DNA of 64,000 nt from Phascolarctos cinereus (GCF_002099425.1 NW_018343969.1:3372001-3436000); one strand, 5' to 3'; shown: positions 1-11,092, counted from the stretch's first letter. Notes: generated from the letters alone by a model not told the origin. Numbers and translations: made by a program.

Positions 1-109
1 AAACAAAAGATAGCTATCCACTTTGGGATGTAGCAGAGAAGTTCCTTACCTGGGCACTGGTAGAACCACATGACCTCCCAACTTAGAGTGTTCAAGAGCT
101 CAGAGGCTG

Positions 110-300
110 AGAGATAATTGGCTGAAAGAAACCTCAGAGATCAAATACCACATCTCCTTTTAATATATGAGGAAACTTAGGCCCAGAGAAAGTAAGTCAT
201 TTATTTGCCCATAGTCACAATGGTAATAAGGAAATGAGCTGTCATCTATCCCCAAAAGCTATGACCTTTCTACTGTACAATACTGCTTTGCTAACTTTCC
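110..300 (-). repeat. MIR-type SINE, antisense
   Basis: The segment reads 'atgaggaaacttaggccca' followed by a degraded 'gtcacaatggtaataagg' stretch. This is the antisense of the conserved MIR core (cctcagtttcctcat...). It is old and diverged. Confidence 0.6.
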
Positions 301-534
301 ATACTTCTTTCTCTACCACTACTCAGCAGGCTTCTTACTCTGGAAGATCACCGCTTTCCTGGTACTCCTTCCTCTGATTCATCAGTTCTTCTCAGAACCT
401 CGTTTTAAGAAAAGTGACCAGGCCAGCATTGTTCACTCTTTTCTTCTCCAGGTTCTGGATCTGACTTTCAGAATTTCTTCCTCCCTTTTCTACCTCCACC
501 CTACTCCCCCACCACCTACACCAGCTTTTCCACT

Positions 535-680
535 TCCTGTTAAGCATCTTGTTCACCTTTTAGAATATAAGTTCCTTGAAAGCAGGGATTATCTTTTTGG
601 GGTTTTTTGCTTATATTTATATGCCCAGCACTGGCACACTGCCATAAGCTCTTAATAAATGATTCTTGTATTGACTTCTC
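535..680 (+). repeat. L2-type LINE 3' end
   Basis: The order 'ataagttccttgaaagcagg', 'cccagcactggcacactgcc', 'aataaatgattcttg' matches the 3' tail of L2 (taagctccttgagggcaggg ... aataaatg). Only the tail is present. Confidence 0.6.
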
Positions 681-1685
681 TTCCAACTTTAAGACTCTTT
701 GTTTCTGTGAGCTCTTGCTAGAGAGTTCCTCTCCGTGATTTATAGATGAAGCTTTCTAAAACGTGTTTCTGCAGTAGTTTGGAGTCACAGAACGATGCCA
801 TTAAGATGACCACATCTGCATGACTTAAACATTGGCCTAATGGCTCTTTTGATTAATCTCAGAAACTTTACTTATTTTGCAAAATTAGGGACTCTTTTTT
901 CCCCCTCTGTAACTTAGCAGGAAGATCACACTGCATCTGCACTTTGCTCAGTAATTTCTGCAATGGCTTTTGCCCAAAAGCAATAAACCCTGACCTCATC
1001 TAATTCTCATCTCACTGCTTATTTTAAGGGATGGATCTGTAGGCATTCATGACCTGTTCTGATTGATTGCCTTGCCTGCTGTGCATTGGTCAAGTTAATT
1101 TATTTGCCTGTTGTGCTCATGGTGACTGAGTCTCACTAGAATTCAGCAGAACAGGGAAAAGACTCACAATTTCTAGGTTGTTTGTAGTCATGGTGACAGC
1201 TGTTGGATGTCCTAGCTAATAATAACATCTTGAGCAATCTCCACTTTATCTTAAGAGGTGCATGATGTACTTCTGATTTGACATCAAAATAAGCCAGCTT
1301 TGAAATTTCTAAAGCCACTGCTATTCCAAAATAAAATTGAAATTAATGAATCTTACATTCAACACATTAGTATGACATTAAGCATTAAGTGACGAATGTG
1401 TATTTGTTACTATAACCTGGGTAACACTTTGTTCCTCAGGGTTCTCAAAGAATAAACGGTAGTTTGTCAATAAAGGAAGTCCATTACAGTCATTTTATAT
1501 TCATATACTCATATAGAAGATCCTTCTTCTCTAGGAACCTGGGTCACTTTAGGACATTATCCTAGAACAAGACCTCCCCCAAAAGCAGGGATTGTCCTTT
1601 TCACTCTGAGTCAAGCACGGATAATCTATTTTTAAAAAGTGGAGGACATACGGTGATTGATATGTTTGTATTAATAACAATTAAT
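681..1685. other. unassigned sequence
   Basis: No repeat or gene signature is visible. The only open frame is a 60-residue minus-strand frame near 1136-1318 with no recognisable motif. It may be single-copy DNA. Confidence 0.4.
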
Positions 1686-1758
1686 CAACAACAATAATAA
1701 AAATTCACCTTTATAAGATGCTTTAAGATTTGCAAAGTACTTTACATATACCTACAAA
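1686..1758 (-). repeat. SINE fragment, first part (split)
   Basis: Reads 'gctttaagatttgcaaagta' then 'ctttacatatac', the pattern seen upstream of the antisense SINE core. The rest appears to resume near 2131. The hAT-like element at 1759 interrupts it. Confidence 0.5.
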
Positions 1759-1996
1759 CAGAGGTGGGCTGGTAAATGTTTAGCGGCTGTCTCTCCCAAA
1801 AGACATATATTGCACACTTTTTAGTTTAATCTACATTATTGACATCTTTTTTATCATCTTCTTGAGGAGATCAACAAAGCAATAAATCAAACTTTAATTT
1901 GTAGCATTTGCTATTTCTTGAGGTGTTAATGTTCACAGCGAAAATTTAACAACTTGCTATCAAGAGCCAGTACAAGCTGGCTCCAGCACAACCCTG
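1759..1996 (-). mobile_element. hAT-like nonautonomous DNA transposon, copy 1
   Basis: The 238-bp element starts 'cagaggtgggctggtaaatg' and ends with 'ctggctccagcacaaccctg', giving imperfect terminal inverted repeats of the CAGRGGT type. It is flanked by 8-bp direct repeats, cctacaaa (1751-1758) and catacaaa (1997-2004), matching at 7 of 8 positions, as expected for hAT. It has no ORF. Copies in the opposite orientation lie at 4083 and 48288. The family name is not assigned. Confidence 0.75.
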
Positions 1997-2004
1997 CATA
2001 CAAA

Positions 2005-2130
2005 CTATGTGACCCTGGCAAATTTATCCTCACTTGGTATGGGTTTTTCTCACCTGTAAAATGAGGGGGAGGGGAATGAACTACCTGGCCTCTGAGCTCC
2101 CTCTGAACTCTAAATCTATGATTGTGTGAT
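2005..2130 (+). repeat. MIR-type SINE 3' part
   Basis: Contains 'tgtgaccctggcaaattta', 'cacctgtaaaatgaggggg' and 'ctctaaatctatgattgtg', the usual order of a sense MIR-like SINE in marsupials. Confidence 0.65.
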
Positions 2131-2315
2131 CAATAGGTCCCCATCACAATCCCCAAATATAGGTGCTATCAAATCCCCATTTTGCAGATGAAGAAACTAA
2201 AATTCACAAGGATGAATCAACTTACCCAGGGCGTTACACCTAGTTAGAGTGGGAAACGGGATTGCAGCCCACTGTTTACTAACTCTTGGTCTGACACTGC
2301 ATTCATTGTGTCAAC
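2131..2315 (-). repeat. SINE, antisense, second part
   Basis: Reads 'ccccattttgcagatgaaga' then 'acttacccagggcgttacac' and 'gcagcccactgtttac'. This is the antisense SINE core, apparently continuing the fragment that ends at 1758. Confidence 0.6.
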
Positions 2316-2984
2316 CTGCTAAAGTTCTGCTCTTATACCTCATGGGGCAGAGGTATTTCACTTGGGTTCTCAAATATGAAACTAGCAGAGTTCAGGTAAA
2401 CCTTAGTAATCTGGAAAGGGTTTTCAAATGCAATCAGGGAAAGTTTGACAAAGTTTGGAGTAAGTGGCCCATCTGCAGGTTGGCTGCAGGGTAACGAAAT
2501 TTTGAACCCTGATAGCACGTGAAGACTGTAGTAAGAGTAGGATGTGCTGGTGGACAGAGGTCCCCTCATCTACAAAATCCCATATTAATTCTGAAGCATT
2601 GAAGTATAAGGTATGTAGAGATATTTTGGACTCAGTAAATAAGTCACAACCAGTATTCAGTTTACAATGAGGAAATAAAAATGTTTTCACAGCTCTCAAT
2701 CCTACTGAGTCACACTGTAATACATGTAGCAGCTGGGAAGTTCCCTCAGAGTTCCTAGAACCTTGAAGGTCTTCAATTCTTTATCTCTGGGTTCCAAGGC
2801 CACTTTAGACTCTAACCCCTGACCCAGCCCACTCCAGGTGGCAAGGATTTTCCTTTCTGCTATGAGCTAAAACTAATAAGGGCATTTTCACTTACTTAAA
2901 AGGTAGGAATGATAAATTTACTCCTGCATTCACAGAGGCAAGCAAACAAACAAAATGAAACAGGGAAGTTATATCAGAGAGCAA
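2316..2984. other. unassigned sequence
   Basis: No repeat family or motif is recognised. Overlapping short frames on both strands (81, 78 and 91 codons) have no domain signature and lie in three mutually exclusive frames, as chance ORFs do. Confidence 0.4.
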
Positions 2985-3200
2985 ATTGGAAGCTAGAGTC
3001 ATCAGCTTGGAGCCAGAGGGATCTAAGAGGTAGCCAGTCCAGCCTAGCCTCCCACGCTCCCATCCTGCCCCACCACTACCATTTTTTCAGATGAGGAAAC
3101 AAAGGCCCAGAAAGGATAATTTGGGTAGCAAGTGGCAGAGCTAGGATTCAAAAGCAGGACCTCTGACTCCAAATATAGCATTACTTTTGCTTTACATTGG
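2985..3200 (-). repeat. MIR-type SINE, antisense
   Basis: Reads 'tcagatgaggaaacaaaggc', 'ggcagagctaggattcaaaa' and 'cctctgactccaaatatagc', a nearly complete antisense MIR-like SINE. Confidence 0.7.
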
Positions 3201-3660
3201 TGGTCTTTTTTTTTTCTGTTTGATACTTGATTATTTTAATAGGTCTGTGATTCTCAGCCAGTTGAGCTCACAAATCACCCAGGCCCTCATTCTCTGTGAT
3301 ATTTGTCCATCTCTTTTCATAATTCCTCCATAGATGATCCACCCAACAAACAAGAGACTGCCTTTTAGTTCGTTGCTTATCTTGTGGGGGTATCCATGCA
3401 GCCTTTCAGGTTATCTATTAGCCCTCTTACTACATGGCTGACAGTACCTTCTATTTTGCTCATGTTTGCCATTTATGATAGTCTTTAAACAACATCTCAA
3501 ATGTTAGTCATCCTTGCAAACATGCAGGCTACTGAGATCCACTATGCATCTTTCCAGTGCACTCCGGGGAACTTGCAACTGCAATTTTGCTGAGGTCATG
3601 ATTTTTTAAAAAAAATTCACTTTTTAAAAACTGAGTTCCCAATTCTCTCCCCCCCTCTCT
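3201..3660. other. unassigned sequence with a possible L1-derived scrap at its end
   Basis: Mostly unrecognised. At about 3608-3660 an A/T run followed by 'gagttcccaattctctcc' resembles part of the LINE 3'UTR at 18300-18350, but the match is too short to be sure. Confidence 0.3.
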
Positions 3661-3840
3661 CCTGGCCCTCACATAGCTAGTAGTATCTGGGGCCAGTTTT
3701 GAACCCAGGAAAATATGTCTTAAAGAAACTAAGATCCAAGAAGGTTAGTGGTTAACCTCCATTCATACAGATAGTAAACATCATATTTGAACCCAGATCC
3801 TCTGATTCCAGAAGCTTTAATGAAGTCTTACTAATATGCC
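3661..3840 (-). repeat. SINE fragments, antisense
   Basis: Two consecutive SINE-like tails are visible: 'catagctagtagtatctg' with 'ggccagttttgaacccagg', then 'atttgaacccagatcctctg'. They resemble the 3' half of antisense tRNA-type and MIR-type SINEs. Confidence 0.5.
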
Positions 3841-4082
3841 TCATTGTGACTTAGAGATAGATGAGACCCTAGGTTCTCAAAGGCAATGCCAATAGAGCAT
3901 AAGTGATAGCAGATGCTACTAATCTGAAAAGATTATAAGTATGGTCCCAGTAACAGATTATATACTTGACATCCCAGGACAAAATCAGCTAAATTTCGAG
4001 ATCATCACCAAGAAGGACAAGGGGTGGTGAATTTTTTGGCCACAGCAACTCTCAAAGATCATTAAATAGCATATAAAGGGGT

Positions 4083-4337
4083 TAGGGGAAGTGGTGCCCC
4101 CGAGACACCTCTTACTGGCTCTTGAGAGCTGATTTTTAAATTTTCAGTGTGACCATCAATACCTCAGAAATCAGCAAATGCCACAAATAAGCCTCTTGAT
4201 ATATTGGGGTTTTTTGATTGTGTAGATTTAAGAAAGCAATGGAGAAAATCTCAATTATGAATATTAAACTTAAAAGTATATGACACATAATTTTTCCCCC
4301 AAGAGCCAATTGTTAAATATTTATTAGCCCACCCTTG
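4083..4337 (+). mobile_element. hAT-like nonautonomous DNA transposon, copy 2
   Basis: About 255 bp in the opposite orientation to copy 1. The left part has 'ttactggctcttgagagctg' and the right part 'ttgttaaatatttattagcc', which are the inverted counterparts of copy 1's ends. The termini are weak (tagggg, ccacccttg), and the possible 8-bp target duplication is poor. There is no ORF. Confidence 0.65.
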
Positions 4338-4669
4338 GTTAAGGGTCTATGTTGGTAGAAGGACCAATCCCCAGTGAAATAAGTGAAATTTGAAATGCTG
4401 AGATACAATTGACTACACCTATTTTTTTTCCTGATACACATATAATAATGCAAAATAGAAATCTCTTTGAAGGCAGCATAAGCTACTTTCTTGCATTAGG
4501 TGATATATTCTAGACAGTGTTTAAATTAGTATGCCAGTCAGGTTTAGGATTTCAAGGTACAGAGACCAAACCTTACACTAATTTGATCTAACTTCAGGGT
4601 TTATTGAGAGTCTATAAACTGGTTTAATGGACAATCTCACAGATTTTAAAATGGTGTTCTCCACCTCAC
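4338..4669. other. unassigned sequence
   Basis: AT-rich DNA between a DNA transposon and a SINE pair. No signature was recognised. Confidence 0.35.
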
Positions 4670-4898
4670 TTGTTCAGTCGCTTCAGTTGCATTCAACTCC
4701 TTGTGACCCCCTTGGGGGTTTCTTGGCAAAGACACTGGAGCGGTTTGCCATTTCCTTCTCCAGTTCATTTTACAAATGAGAAAATTGAGCCAAACAGAGG
4801 CTGAGTGACTTGCCCAGGGTCACATGTGTAGAGTCTGAACTCAGGTTTTCCTGACTCCAGGCTCATGATTCCATCCACCGTACCACCTAGCTGTCCCC
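4670..4898 (-). repeat. marsupial tRNA-derived SINE, long form, antisense
   Basis: Antisense order: 'tgttcagtcgcttcagttg', 'ggtttgccatttccttctcc', 'gacttgcccagggtcaca', and finally 'ccacctagctgtccc', the reverse complement of the 'gggcagctaggtgg' head. Near full length. Confidence 0.85.
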
Positions 4899-4915
4899 TC
4901 CACTTCACCTTTTTA

Positions 4916-5148
4916 TTGTTCAGTCATTTCAGTCATGTTTGACTCTTCATGCCTCCCTTTGGGTTTGAGTAGTTTGTCATTTCCTTCTCCAGCTCATTTT
5001 GCAGGTGAGGAACTGAGGCAAACAGAGTTCAATGATTTGCCAAAGGTTACAGAGCTAGTAAGTGTCTGAGGCCAGATTTGAACTCAGAAAGATGAATCTT
5101 CATGGCTTCAGGCCCAGCATTCTATCCACTGCACCACCTAGTTACCCC
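4916..5148 (-). repeat. marsupial tRNA-derived SINE, long form, antisense
   Basis: A second full-length copy directly downstream of the previous one and in the same orientation. It shows 'attgttcagtcatttcag', 'catttccttctccagctcat', 'gctagtaagtgtctgaggcc' and 'ctgcaccacctagttacccc'. Confidence 0.85.
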
Positions 5149-5224
5149 ATACTGCCATCCCTCAAGTCTCTGCTTTGGACTAGTATGGGGAAATGAATTT
5201 GTGAGCATAAATGGCTGAACTCCA

Positions 5225-5445
5225 GAGGCTAACAAGAATAATAATAAGCATTTATGTAATGCAAAGAACTTTACATATATCACTTCATTTGAGCCTCACA
5301 ACAAACCTGTGAGATTGATATTCACATCATTTACCCCATTTTATAGATTAGCAAACTGAGGCTCAGAAAGCATAAGTAAATATCACATGGTCAGGTAGCC
5401 AGTAAGAATCAGAGGTAAGATTTGAGCTGTTGTGCGCAACTAGTT
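5225..5445 (-). repeat. SINE, antisense
   Basis: Contains 'aatgcaaagaactttacata', 'gagcctcacaacaaacctgt', 'ttatagattagcaaactgag' and 'gccagtaagaatcagagg', the order of an antisense CORE/MIR-type SINE. Confidence 0.65.
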
Positions 5446-6004
5446 CATTCGGCTATAGAGCCTACCTTAGGGCCTAGGATTCCCCAATCACCTGATGAAT
5501 CAAGACCAGCTTGATTTTCTATCTCGAATGCACATTGATGAGGCAGGATGAAGGATGGAAGCAACTCCATTTAATTTTTGCAAAGCATTCACTCAAATAG
5601 TAAAGTAGCAAGAACTTCTTATCAAGTTACAATGACGTAGAGCTCATGCTGTGCTAAGGACAGTGCATGCACATCTTGTGCACATATCTGACTCCAGACA
5701 CAGATAAACTGCCAATGACCATACAATAACTAGGGGAGTTAAAGATTGCTAAAGATCCATACAATGGAGCACCGAACCAGGTGACCTTTGCTCAAAGATC
5801 AGCACCGGAGAGGGGCCTTCACCCATCACTGAGACCTCTTGAACAGCCTATTGCCCTCTACATCCTACAGATCTCCATCATTGAGCCTATATCTTCCTAA
5901 CTCCAAGTCCAGCAGGTAACCCGCCATGCTACATTATGATCCAGTTCAGTCACTGGTTGGTTTTTGTATAGCCCACAGATATACTGGAGTAGAGAAAGGG
6001 AGCT
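5446..6004. other. unassigned sequence
   Basis: No repeat family is recognised. The base composition is more balanced than its neighbours. No ORF exceeds about 70 codons, and those that exist run into the next SINE. Confidence 0.4.
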
Positions 6005-6005
6005 G

Positions 6006-6238
6006 TGTTGTTGTTCAGTCATTTCAGTTGTGTCCAACTCTCTTGGGGTTTTCTTTGCAAAGATACTGGGATGGTTTGCCATTTCCTTCTCCAGCTCATT
6101 TTACAGATGAAGAAATTGAGGCAAACAGAGTTAAATGATTTGCCAAAGGTTACACAGCTAGTAAGTGTCTGAGGCCAGATTTGAACTCAGAAAGATGAGT
6201 CTTCCTGCCTTCAGGCCCAGCACTGTATCCATGACTCC
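6006..6238 (-). repeat. marsupial tRNA-derived SINE, long form, antisense
   Basis: Shows 'tgttgttgttcagtcattt', 'ggtttgccatttccttctcc', 'tacacagctagtaagtgtct' and 'ggcccagcactgtatcca'. The head (gccacctagctgccc) is truncated or replaced at the right end. Confidence 0.85.
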
Positions 6239-7194
6239 CTCTACCTACCCTGTTCCATTGCTGAAACTTATCATCTACCTCATCACCATTCAGAGTCAAT
6301 CTTAGTCACACATAGCTGAAGGCAGCCAATACTGCACATGCTCTGTATAACCCACCAGGAAGGTCAAGTTTGAGAAAGCCAGTCTCCCATTACAATACCT
6401 TATTCTTTGAGATTTCAATGTTGCAACCTTTATCTACTTGAAGAAGCTAATCCAGATCCCCATTCTTGTATTCTCTTTCCCATGAGAAGCAGCATGTCAT
6501 GAATAGAAAAGTAATGGAAAATAATGTTATCTTAAATTCTACTGGAACCTCTAGACTATATTTGCTTCTGTTGGCACAAGGTAGCTATGCGTTGTCACTT
6601 AGAGGAAGCTCTATTATATTTAACTCTGCACTTTGAGCACAGGTTGTGAGGAAGTATGAGTATTACCATCCTAATTTTTTGTTTTGCTTTGTTTTGGGTT
6701 TTTTGTTTAGTTTTTGTTTTTGTTTTTTGTAAACCTCTACTGATGGGTCGATGCAGCCAACTGATTTAGTGCCAAGGTTGGAGCACTAGAACAGTGAAGC
6801 CCCACAGGAAGAGAACTAGCTCCATCTGTTATCCTGACAAAGGTGAAAGCAGATATAAGTGTTCCCAGTTAACTTTACTTCAGAAGAAGTGACTGTGATT
6901 GATTGGATTCAGGGAAGTGTATCTTGTTTTATGAATTCATAGAATTATACATAATTGTAGGATTTTCCAGCAGACACTCCTTCAGAAAAGTTATCTGTGA
7001 TGCCCATTCCAAGTAAATAGTGTGTGGGACAAGTCAGGAAATGCCTCAGGGTTACTAATAGCTTTCTATATTCTAAGGTTTAGTCTTCCAGTGTTCTGGG
7101 CCAAGAAAGGCGGGGGGGGGGGGTCAACTTCTTGGCACTGTCTTACAGTCTTAAGAAATTATTCCAAAGGATGACTATAGATTATGGATAGATG
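6239..7194. other. unassigned sequence with T/G-rich and poly-G tracts
   Basis: No gene signature. It holds a GTTTT-rich tract at about 6675-6730 and a run of ten or more G near 7111-7122. Otherwise unrecognised. Confidence 0.4.
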
Positions 7195-7335
7195 GATGGA
7201 TGAAAAAAAACCATTTATTAAGTACTTACTATGGAAAAGCTTGATGTGAAACATGGGGGATACAAATAGAAAAGCCAATATCTGCTGTCAAGGAGCTCGC
7301 ATTCTAATAGGGGAAATAACACATATAGGTTTCAG
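7195..7335 (+). repeat. ancient interspersed repeat fragment
   Basis: The order 'catttattaagtacttacta', 'gggggatacaaatag', 'tcaaggagctcgcattctaa' matches a widely dispersed mammalian repeat that I can recognise but not name with certainty. Related pieces lie near 28570, 38345, 42495 and 43665. Confidence 0.5.
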
Positions 7336-7979
7336 CGCAACTCCGATGGAAAGAGTGATAATCCTTAGGATGCAGTGTCAAAGAAAATGGTGATGTATCT
7401 TCTTTAAGTTATTTTCCTCGATAAAATCATTATCCATTTTTGATGTTAGACAATTTAATAGTGCAAAGGACTTTCGTAGCAAGGATTTTCTTTTCTGCCA
7501 ATAGCTATGGTGGGAATATCCCCAGGAGCATTGGCCAAGATGAATGTCTTCAAAGACCACTTCCCAAGATGGTAGCTACCAGCCTGAGCTAGAAGCAGAA
7601 CCATTGATAAGATGGTGCTACCAAGACCAAGTCTCTTTATTTCAGGGCCCTGGGCTATCTCCATCATATCTGAAGGGAGGTAGTAGTGAAGGTTTGGTGA
7701 CTGCACTTTTCTGGCACGTACTATCTCTTTTCTCTGTCAGGGTGTCTTCTTGCTTCAGCTGGTCAGGGTTGCCTGTCCCATAGGGGATAAGTGACAGTCA
7801 TTTGCTGTGGTTGGTCGGTGCCTTCTCCAGAAGAGCTGATTTTCTGGATGATAGCTGTGGAAGGTAGCCTGAAAATAGAATCTGTGTTCCATGGAGGCAG
7901 GGAAGGGGCATTTAGGCTTACCTCCAATGCTCATGGGAGTCATTTGGTCAGCAAATGGTATTGGCGGTGACCAGGAAGT
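7336..7979. other. unassigned, moderately GC-rich sequence
   Basis: No family is recognised. Overlapping frames of 60-83 codons occur on both strands, the longest on the minus strand at 7455-7706. None has a motif I know. A processed pseudogene is possible but unsupported. Confidence 0.35.
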
Positions 7980-8115
7980 TGTATCACAAATTTAGAATGA
8001 GAAGGGAATTTAGAAGTCATCTATTCCAACTCCTCAGTTTCCTCATTTGTAAAATGAGGGACTTGAATAACATAGTCTAAGATTCCTTCTAGTTCTAGAT
8101 TGATGGATGTATGAT
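7980..8115 (+). repeat. MIR-type SINE fragment
   Basis: Contains 'cagtttcctcatttgtaaaa' followed by 'gattccttctagttctagat', the sense 3' half of a MIR-like SINE. Confidence 0.6.
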
Positions 8116-8164
8116 CACTTGAATTATTACATAGACAAGTTCATTTTAAGAAATTCAAATATCT

Positions 8165-8226
8165 TGGGGCAGCTAGGTGGCACAGTGGATAGAGCACCGG
8201 CCCTGAAGGCAGGAGGACCTGAGCTC
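8165..8226 (+). repeat. 5' fragment of marsupial tRNA-derived SINE
   Basis: Only the first ~60 bp are present, from 'ggggcagctaggtggcacag' to 'caggaggacctgagctc'. The sequence is close to consensus but stops abruptly, so the copy is 3'-truncated. Confidence 0.8.
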
Positions 8227-8529
8227 CTTATATTTTAATCTCTAAATGTTCCTTTCATTTCTTTGTTTTTCTTACTTTTCACATTCTTCAGTTTGGAATT
8301 TCATCATCTAATTCTTAAAAACAGGACAATATAACATAAGAAGATATATTAATCTGTTATATCTGCCCCTGATCATTGGAAGGCACTAAGGCAACCAAGT
8401 TTTCCAAGATCATCCTAATTCCAAAGCTGACTGACTTCAATAAATATGATAACCATGTTAAAAGTTATTTTGACCAACTATGCATCTTGTATATTCTGAT
8501 ACCTATGGAGACACCATTGGCTTTAGAGT
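8227..8529. other. unassigned AT-rich sequence
   Basis: A 69-codon plus-strand frame starts here and ends inside the next SINE. It has no motif and is probably chance. Confidence 0.35.
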
Positions 8530-8793
8530 CAATGGTTGTTGAGCTGTTGTTCAGTTTTGTCCAATTTCCCGTGACCCTATTTTGAGGTGTGTTGCTTTTT
8601 TTTGGCAGAGATACTAGAATGGTTTGCTGTTTCCTTCTCCAGCTCCTTTTATAAATGAGGAAACTGAGGCAAACAGGGTTGTGACTTGCCCAAGCTCACA
8701 CAGATAGTAAGTCTGAGGCCAGATTTGAACTCAGGAAGGTGAATTTTCCTGACTCCAAGCCTGGCACTCTATCCACTGCACCACCTACCTGGA
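8530..8793 (-). repeat. marsupial tRNA-derived SINE, long form, antisense
   Basis: Shows 'gctgttgttcagttttgtcc', 'ggtttgctgtttccttctcc', 'gaggaaactgaggcaaacag' and 'atccactgcaccacctacct'. Near full length. Confidence 0.85.
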
Positions 8794-8925
8794 TTCAAAT
8801 TCTGTCCACCACCACCTTTTACCTTAAGCCACTCCCTGCATCTGGGCCTCAGTATCTTCATCTGTAAAATGACTGGATTGAAGTAGATGGCCCTTACCAT
8901 TCTTTCCTGCTCTAAATCTATGATA
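8794..8925 (+). repeat. MIR-type SINE 3' part
   Basis: Contains 'gggcctcagtatcttcatct', 'gtaaaatgactggattgaag' and 'gctctaaatctatgatac', a sense MIR-like SINE tail adjoining the SINE on its left. Confidence 0.6.
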
Positions 8926-9719
8926 CGCCAATTTGATTCCTTGCTCCAATTGTTCTCTGTCATTATCAAAATAACCTGGACTAGATAGTCTAACGCTATA
9001 AATAAGCAGAGATTTCCAAGAAAGCTTCCCCTTTTTGCTATGAGAGGAAAAAATGAACTATCATTTTGGGCCCACTAAGGAACAGAGTCATAAAGAATGC
9101 AAGTCACATAAGGTATAAAAGTCAGCTTTAAGAAATGGTTTCATCTTTTGTTCCACAAATGCACAATAATGTGTACCAGTCAAAATAAAATCTGTCTTTC
9201 AGAGAACTGCACTTTCCCAGCAACCTAAATTATTTTGATATATTTCATTTTCTACTTTAGGAACATCTCGTGATCTGTGCAGAGCTCACATAAGTTTCAT
9301 CGAGATGGTTTAAGTTTACTACATGGTAAACACTTTAATATCACCACTGCCATTTCCATTATCTTACATGAAAAAGACAAATACTGATACATGTTTTCTA
9401 AGCAAATTATATAGTCTACAAACTGATTTTCTTTTTCTTTTTGAGGCTCCTAGTAGGGAAAGTTCTGAACTTGGAGTCAGTTGTTTAGGTTTAAATGGAA
9501 ATGGAATGAACCCCAACAGCTACCATCACCACCACTGCCAAAAACAAAACAAAACAAACGAACAAAAAAAATTCCTGAACACTATGTAATCATGATGATC
9601 AAGCTCAGTCCTAAAGAAAAAAATGAAAGAGAGCACCTTTCTCCATTCTTTGCAGAGGTATGTAACTACAATTCTGTTGGACCAGAGCGTATACTACCAG
9701 ACTTCCTCGATGTTAGTTG
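8926..9719. other. unassigned AT-rich sequence
   Basis: No family signature. An A/C-rich stretch (aaaacaaaacaaacgaac) at about 9540-9570 is simple sequence. Frames of 82-88 codons at 9323-9729 show no motif. Confidence 0.35.
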
Positions 9720-9734
9720 GTTTTACTGAGCTGC

Positions 9735-9762
9735 TTCTCTCTCTCTATCTCTCTGTCTCTCC

Positions 9763-9796
<34 letters not shown>

Positions 9797-10006
9797 ATGT
9801 ATGTATGTATGTGTATATATATACACACACACACATATACATACATACATACATACATACACATACATATATATTATATATATATATATAATATATATGT
9901 ATGTGTATGTATGTATGTATGTGTATATATATATACACACACACATATACATACATACATACATACACATACACGTACATATATATATATAATATATATA
10001 TATCTT
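9735..10006. repeat. complex microsatellite, two tandem near-palindromes
   Basis: A (TC)n and (AT)n run leads into two consecutive units of about 115 bp (roughly 9766-9890 and 9891-10006). Each goes ATAT, ATGT repeats, GTGTATAT, then ACACAC, ACAT repeats and ATAT, so the left half of a unit is close to the reverse complement of its right half. The long 'Y/I/H/T' frames across it on both strands are artefacts. Confidence 0.9.
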
Positions 10007-10084
10007 TCCCATCTTTTCCCTTCTCCCCTCACATTATTATTACACAAGTGATTAATGACAAATACCAAGTAATAACATTATATA

Positions 10085-10123
10085 ACATATATATAACATA
10101 GTGATTAAATGACTGTTCTCATA
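10085..10123 (+). repeat. 39-nt exact direct repeat, copy 1
   Basis: Positions 10085-10123 are identical to 12430-12468. The flanks differ immediately on both sides. The second copy lies within a CR1-like LINE, so this first copy looks like a displaced piece. Confidence 0.9.
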
Positions 10124-10775
10124 CTTTTATACTATTTCTGAGTGTCCAACTAAGTTGAAAGAAAAAAAATTCTGTGAACTACTATATCTCACTCTTATTT
10201 TAAAATTTTTAGAAATACTTTCAAATAGGTGAATAATGTGCCTACTCAATAAGGAAGTAAAAACACCTACAATCTAGACAGAAATGTAATTACCATGGGT
10301 ATGTGTGGGAGTTCTACCCTAGAGTGTTTGAGTCGGGATCCATCATTGGGATTAAAGTGATTATTGTATTCAATATTTATTACATTGACTTGGTGAAATT
10401 AACATGTAAAGGGAGCAATTATAGCTGATCTTTGCCATGAAACTTCAACATTCCTTAAGTATTTAACCTGTTACTAAAAATGTTTATATCTTTTTTTGTT
10501 GTTATTAAGAGTATGTCCAAAATTAAATTATGTTTTGGATATGTGTCTTTTCTAGCTTGAACGAAATTAAGCTAAAATTGAGGCTATGTCTTTGCATATG
10601 AATCTACCATCTTCTACAATAGAGGCAAAAATACTCATGTGTGTAACCATTTTGACTTACTTTATAGGGAATCCAAATAAGTAAGCAATTTGAATATATC
10701 TGACTGATATTTTATTAAATTAACTAGTTATTTTACTTATCTGATAATGTAATTTAGTTCAAGCTAGTTATACTA
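10124..10775. other. unassigned AT-rich sequence
   Basis: No repeat or gene signature was recognised. The composition is strongly AT-rich and there is no frame of note. Confidence 0.35.
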
Positions 10776-11031
10776 TGGGGCAGCTAGGTGGCAGAGTGTA
10801 TAGAGTACTGAGCCTAGAGTCAGGAAGTCTCATCTCCATGAGTTCAAATTTGACCTCAGACACTACTAGCTGTGTGACCCTGGGCAAGTCATTTAACCAT
10901 TTGCCTCAGTTTCTTAATCTGAAAAATGAGCTAGAGAAGGAAATGGAAAACCACTCCAGTACCTTTGCCAAGAAAACTCCAAGTGGGGTCACAAAGAGTC
11001 AGACACGACTGAACAGCAACAAGAAAGTTGT
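10776..11031 (+). repeat. marsupial tRNA-derived SINE, long form, sense
   Basis: Complete from 'ggggcagctaggtggcagag' (A-box-like region 'gcagagtgtatagagtac'), through 'gagttcaaatttgacctcag' (B-box-like), to 'agtcagacacgactgaacag' and an AAC-rich tail. A stray reading frame through it is not a gene. Confidence 0.9.
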
Positions 11032-11075
11032 ACTTTAGCCACTCTCAGAAATAAATAATATACAGTAGATCTTTA

Positions 11076-11092
11076 TTATAACCAAAATTGTA
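11076..11092 (+). repeat. target-site duplication, left copy
   Basis: The 17 bp 'ttataaccaaaattgta' recurs exactly at 11251-11267, bracketing the SINE between them. Confidence 0.9.

Noticed and set aside
7336-7979. Processed pseudogene on the minus strand
   Set aside because: Short frames only. No protein family was recognised and no poly(A) end or duplication was found, so it is left as unassigned.
9623-10051. 142-codon plus-strand frame (and overlapping minus-strand frames) rich in Tyr, Ile, His and Thr
   Set aside because: It is created by the AT/GT/ATGT microsatellite, which is open in most frames on both strands.
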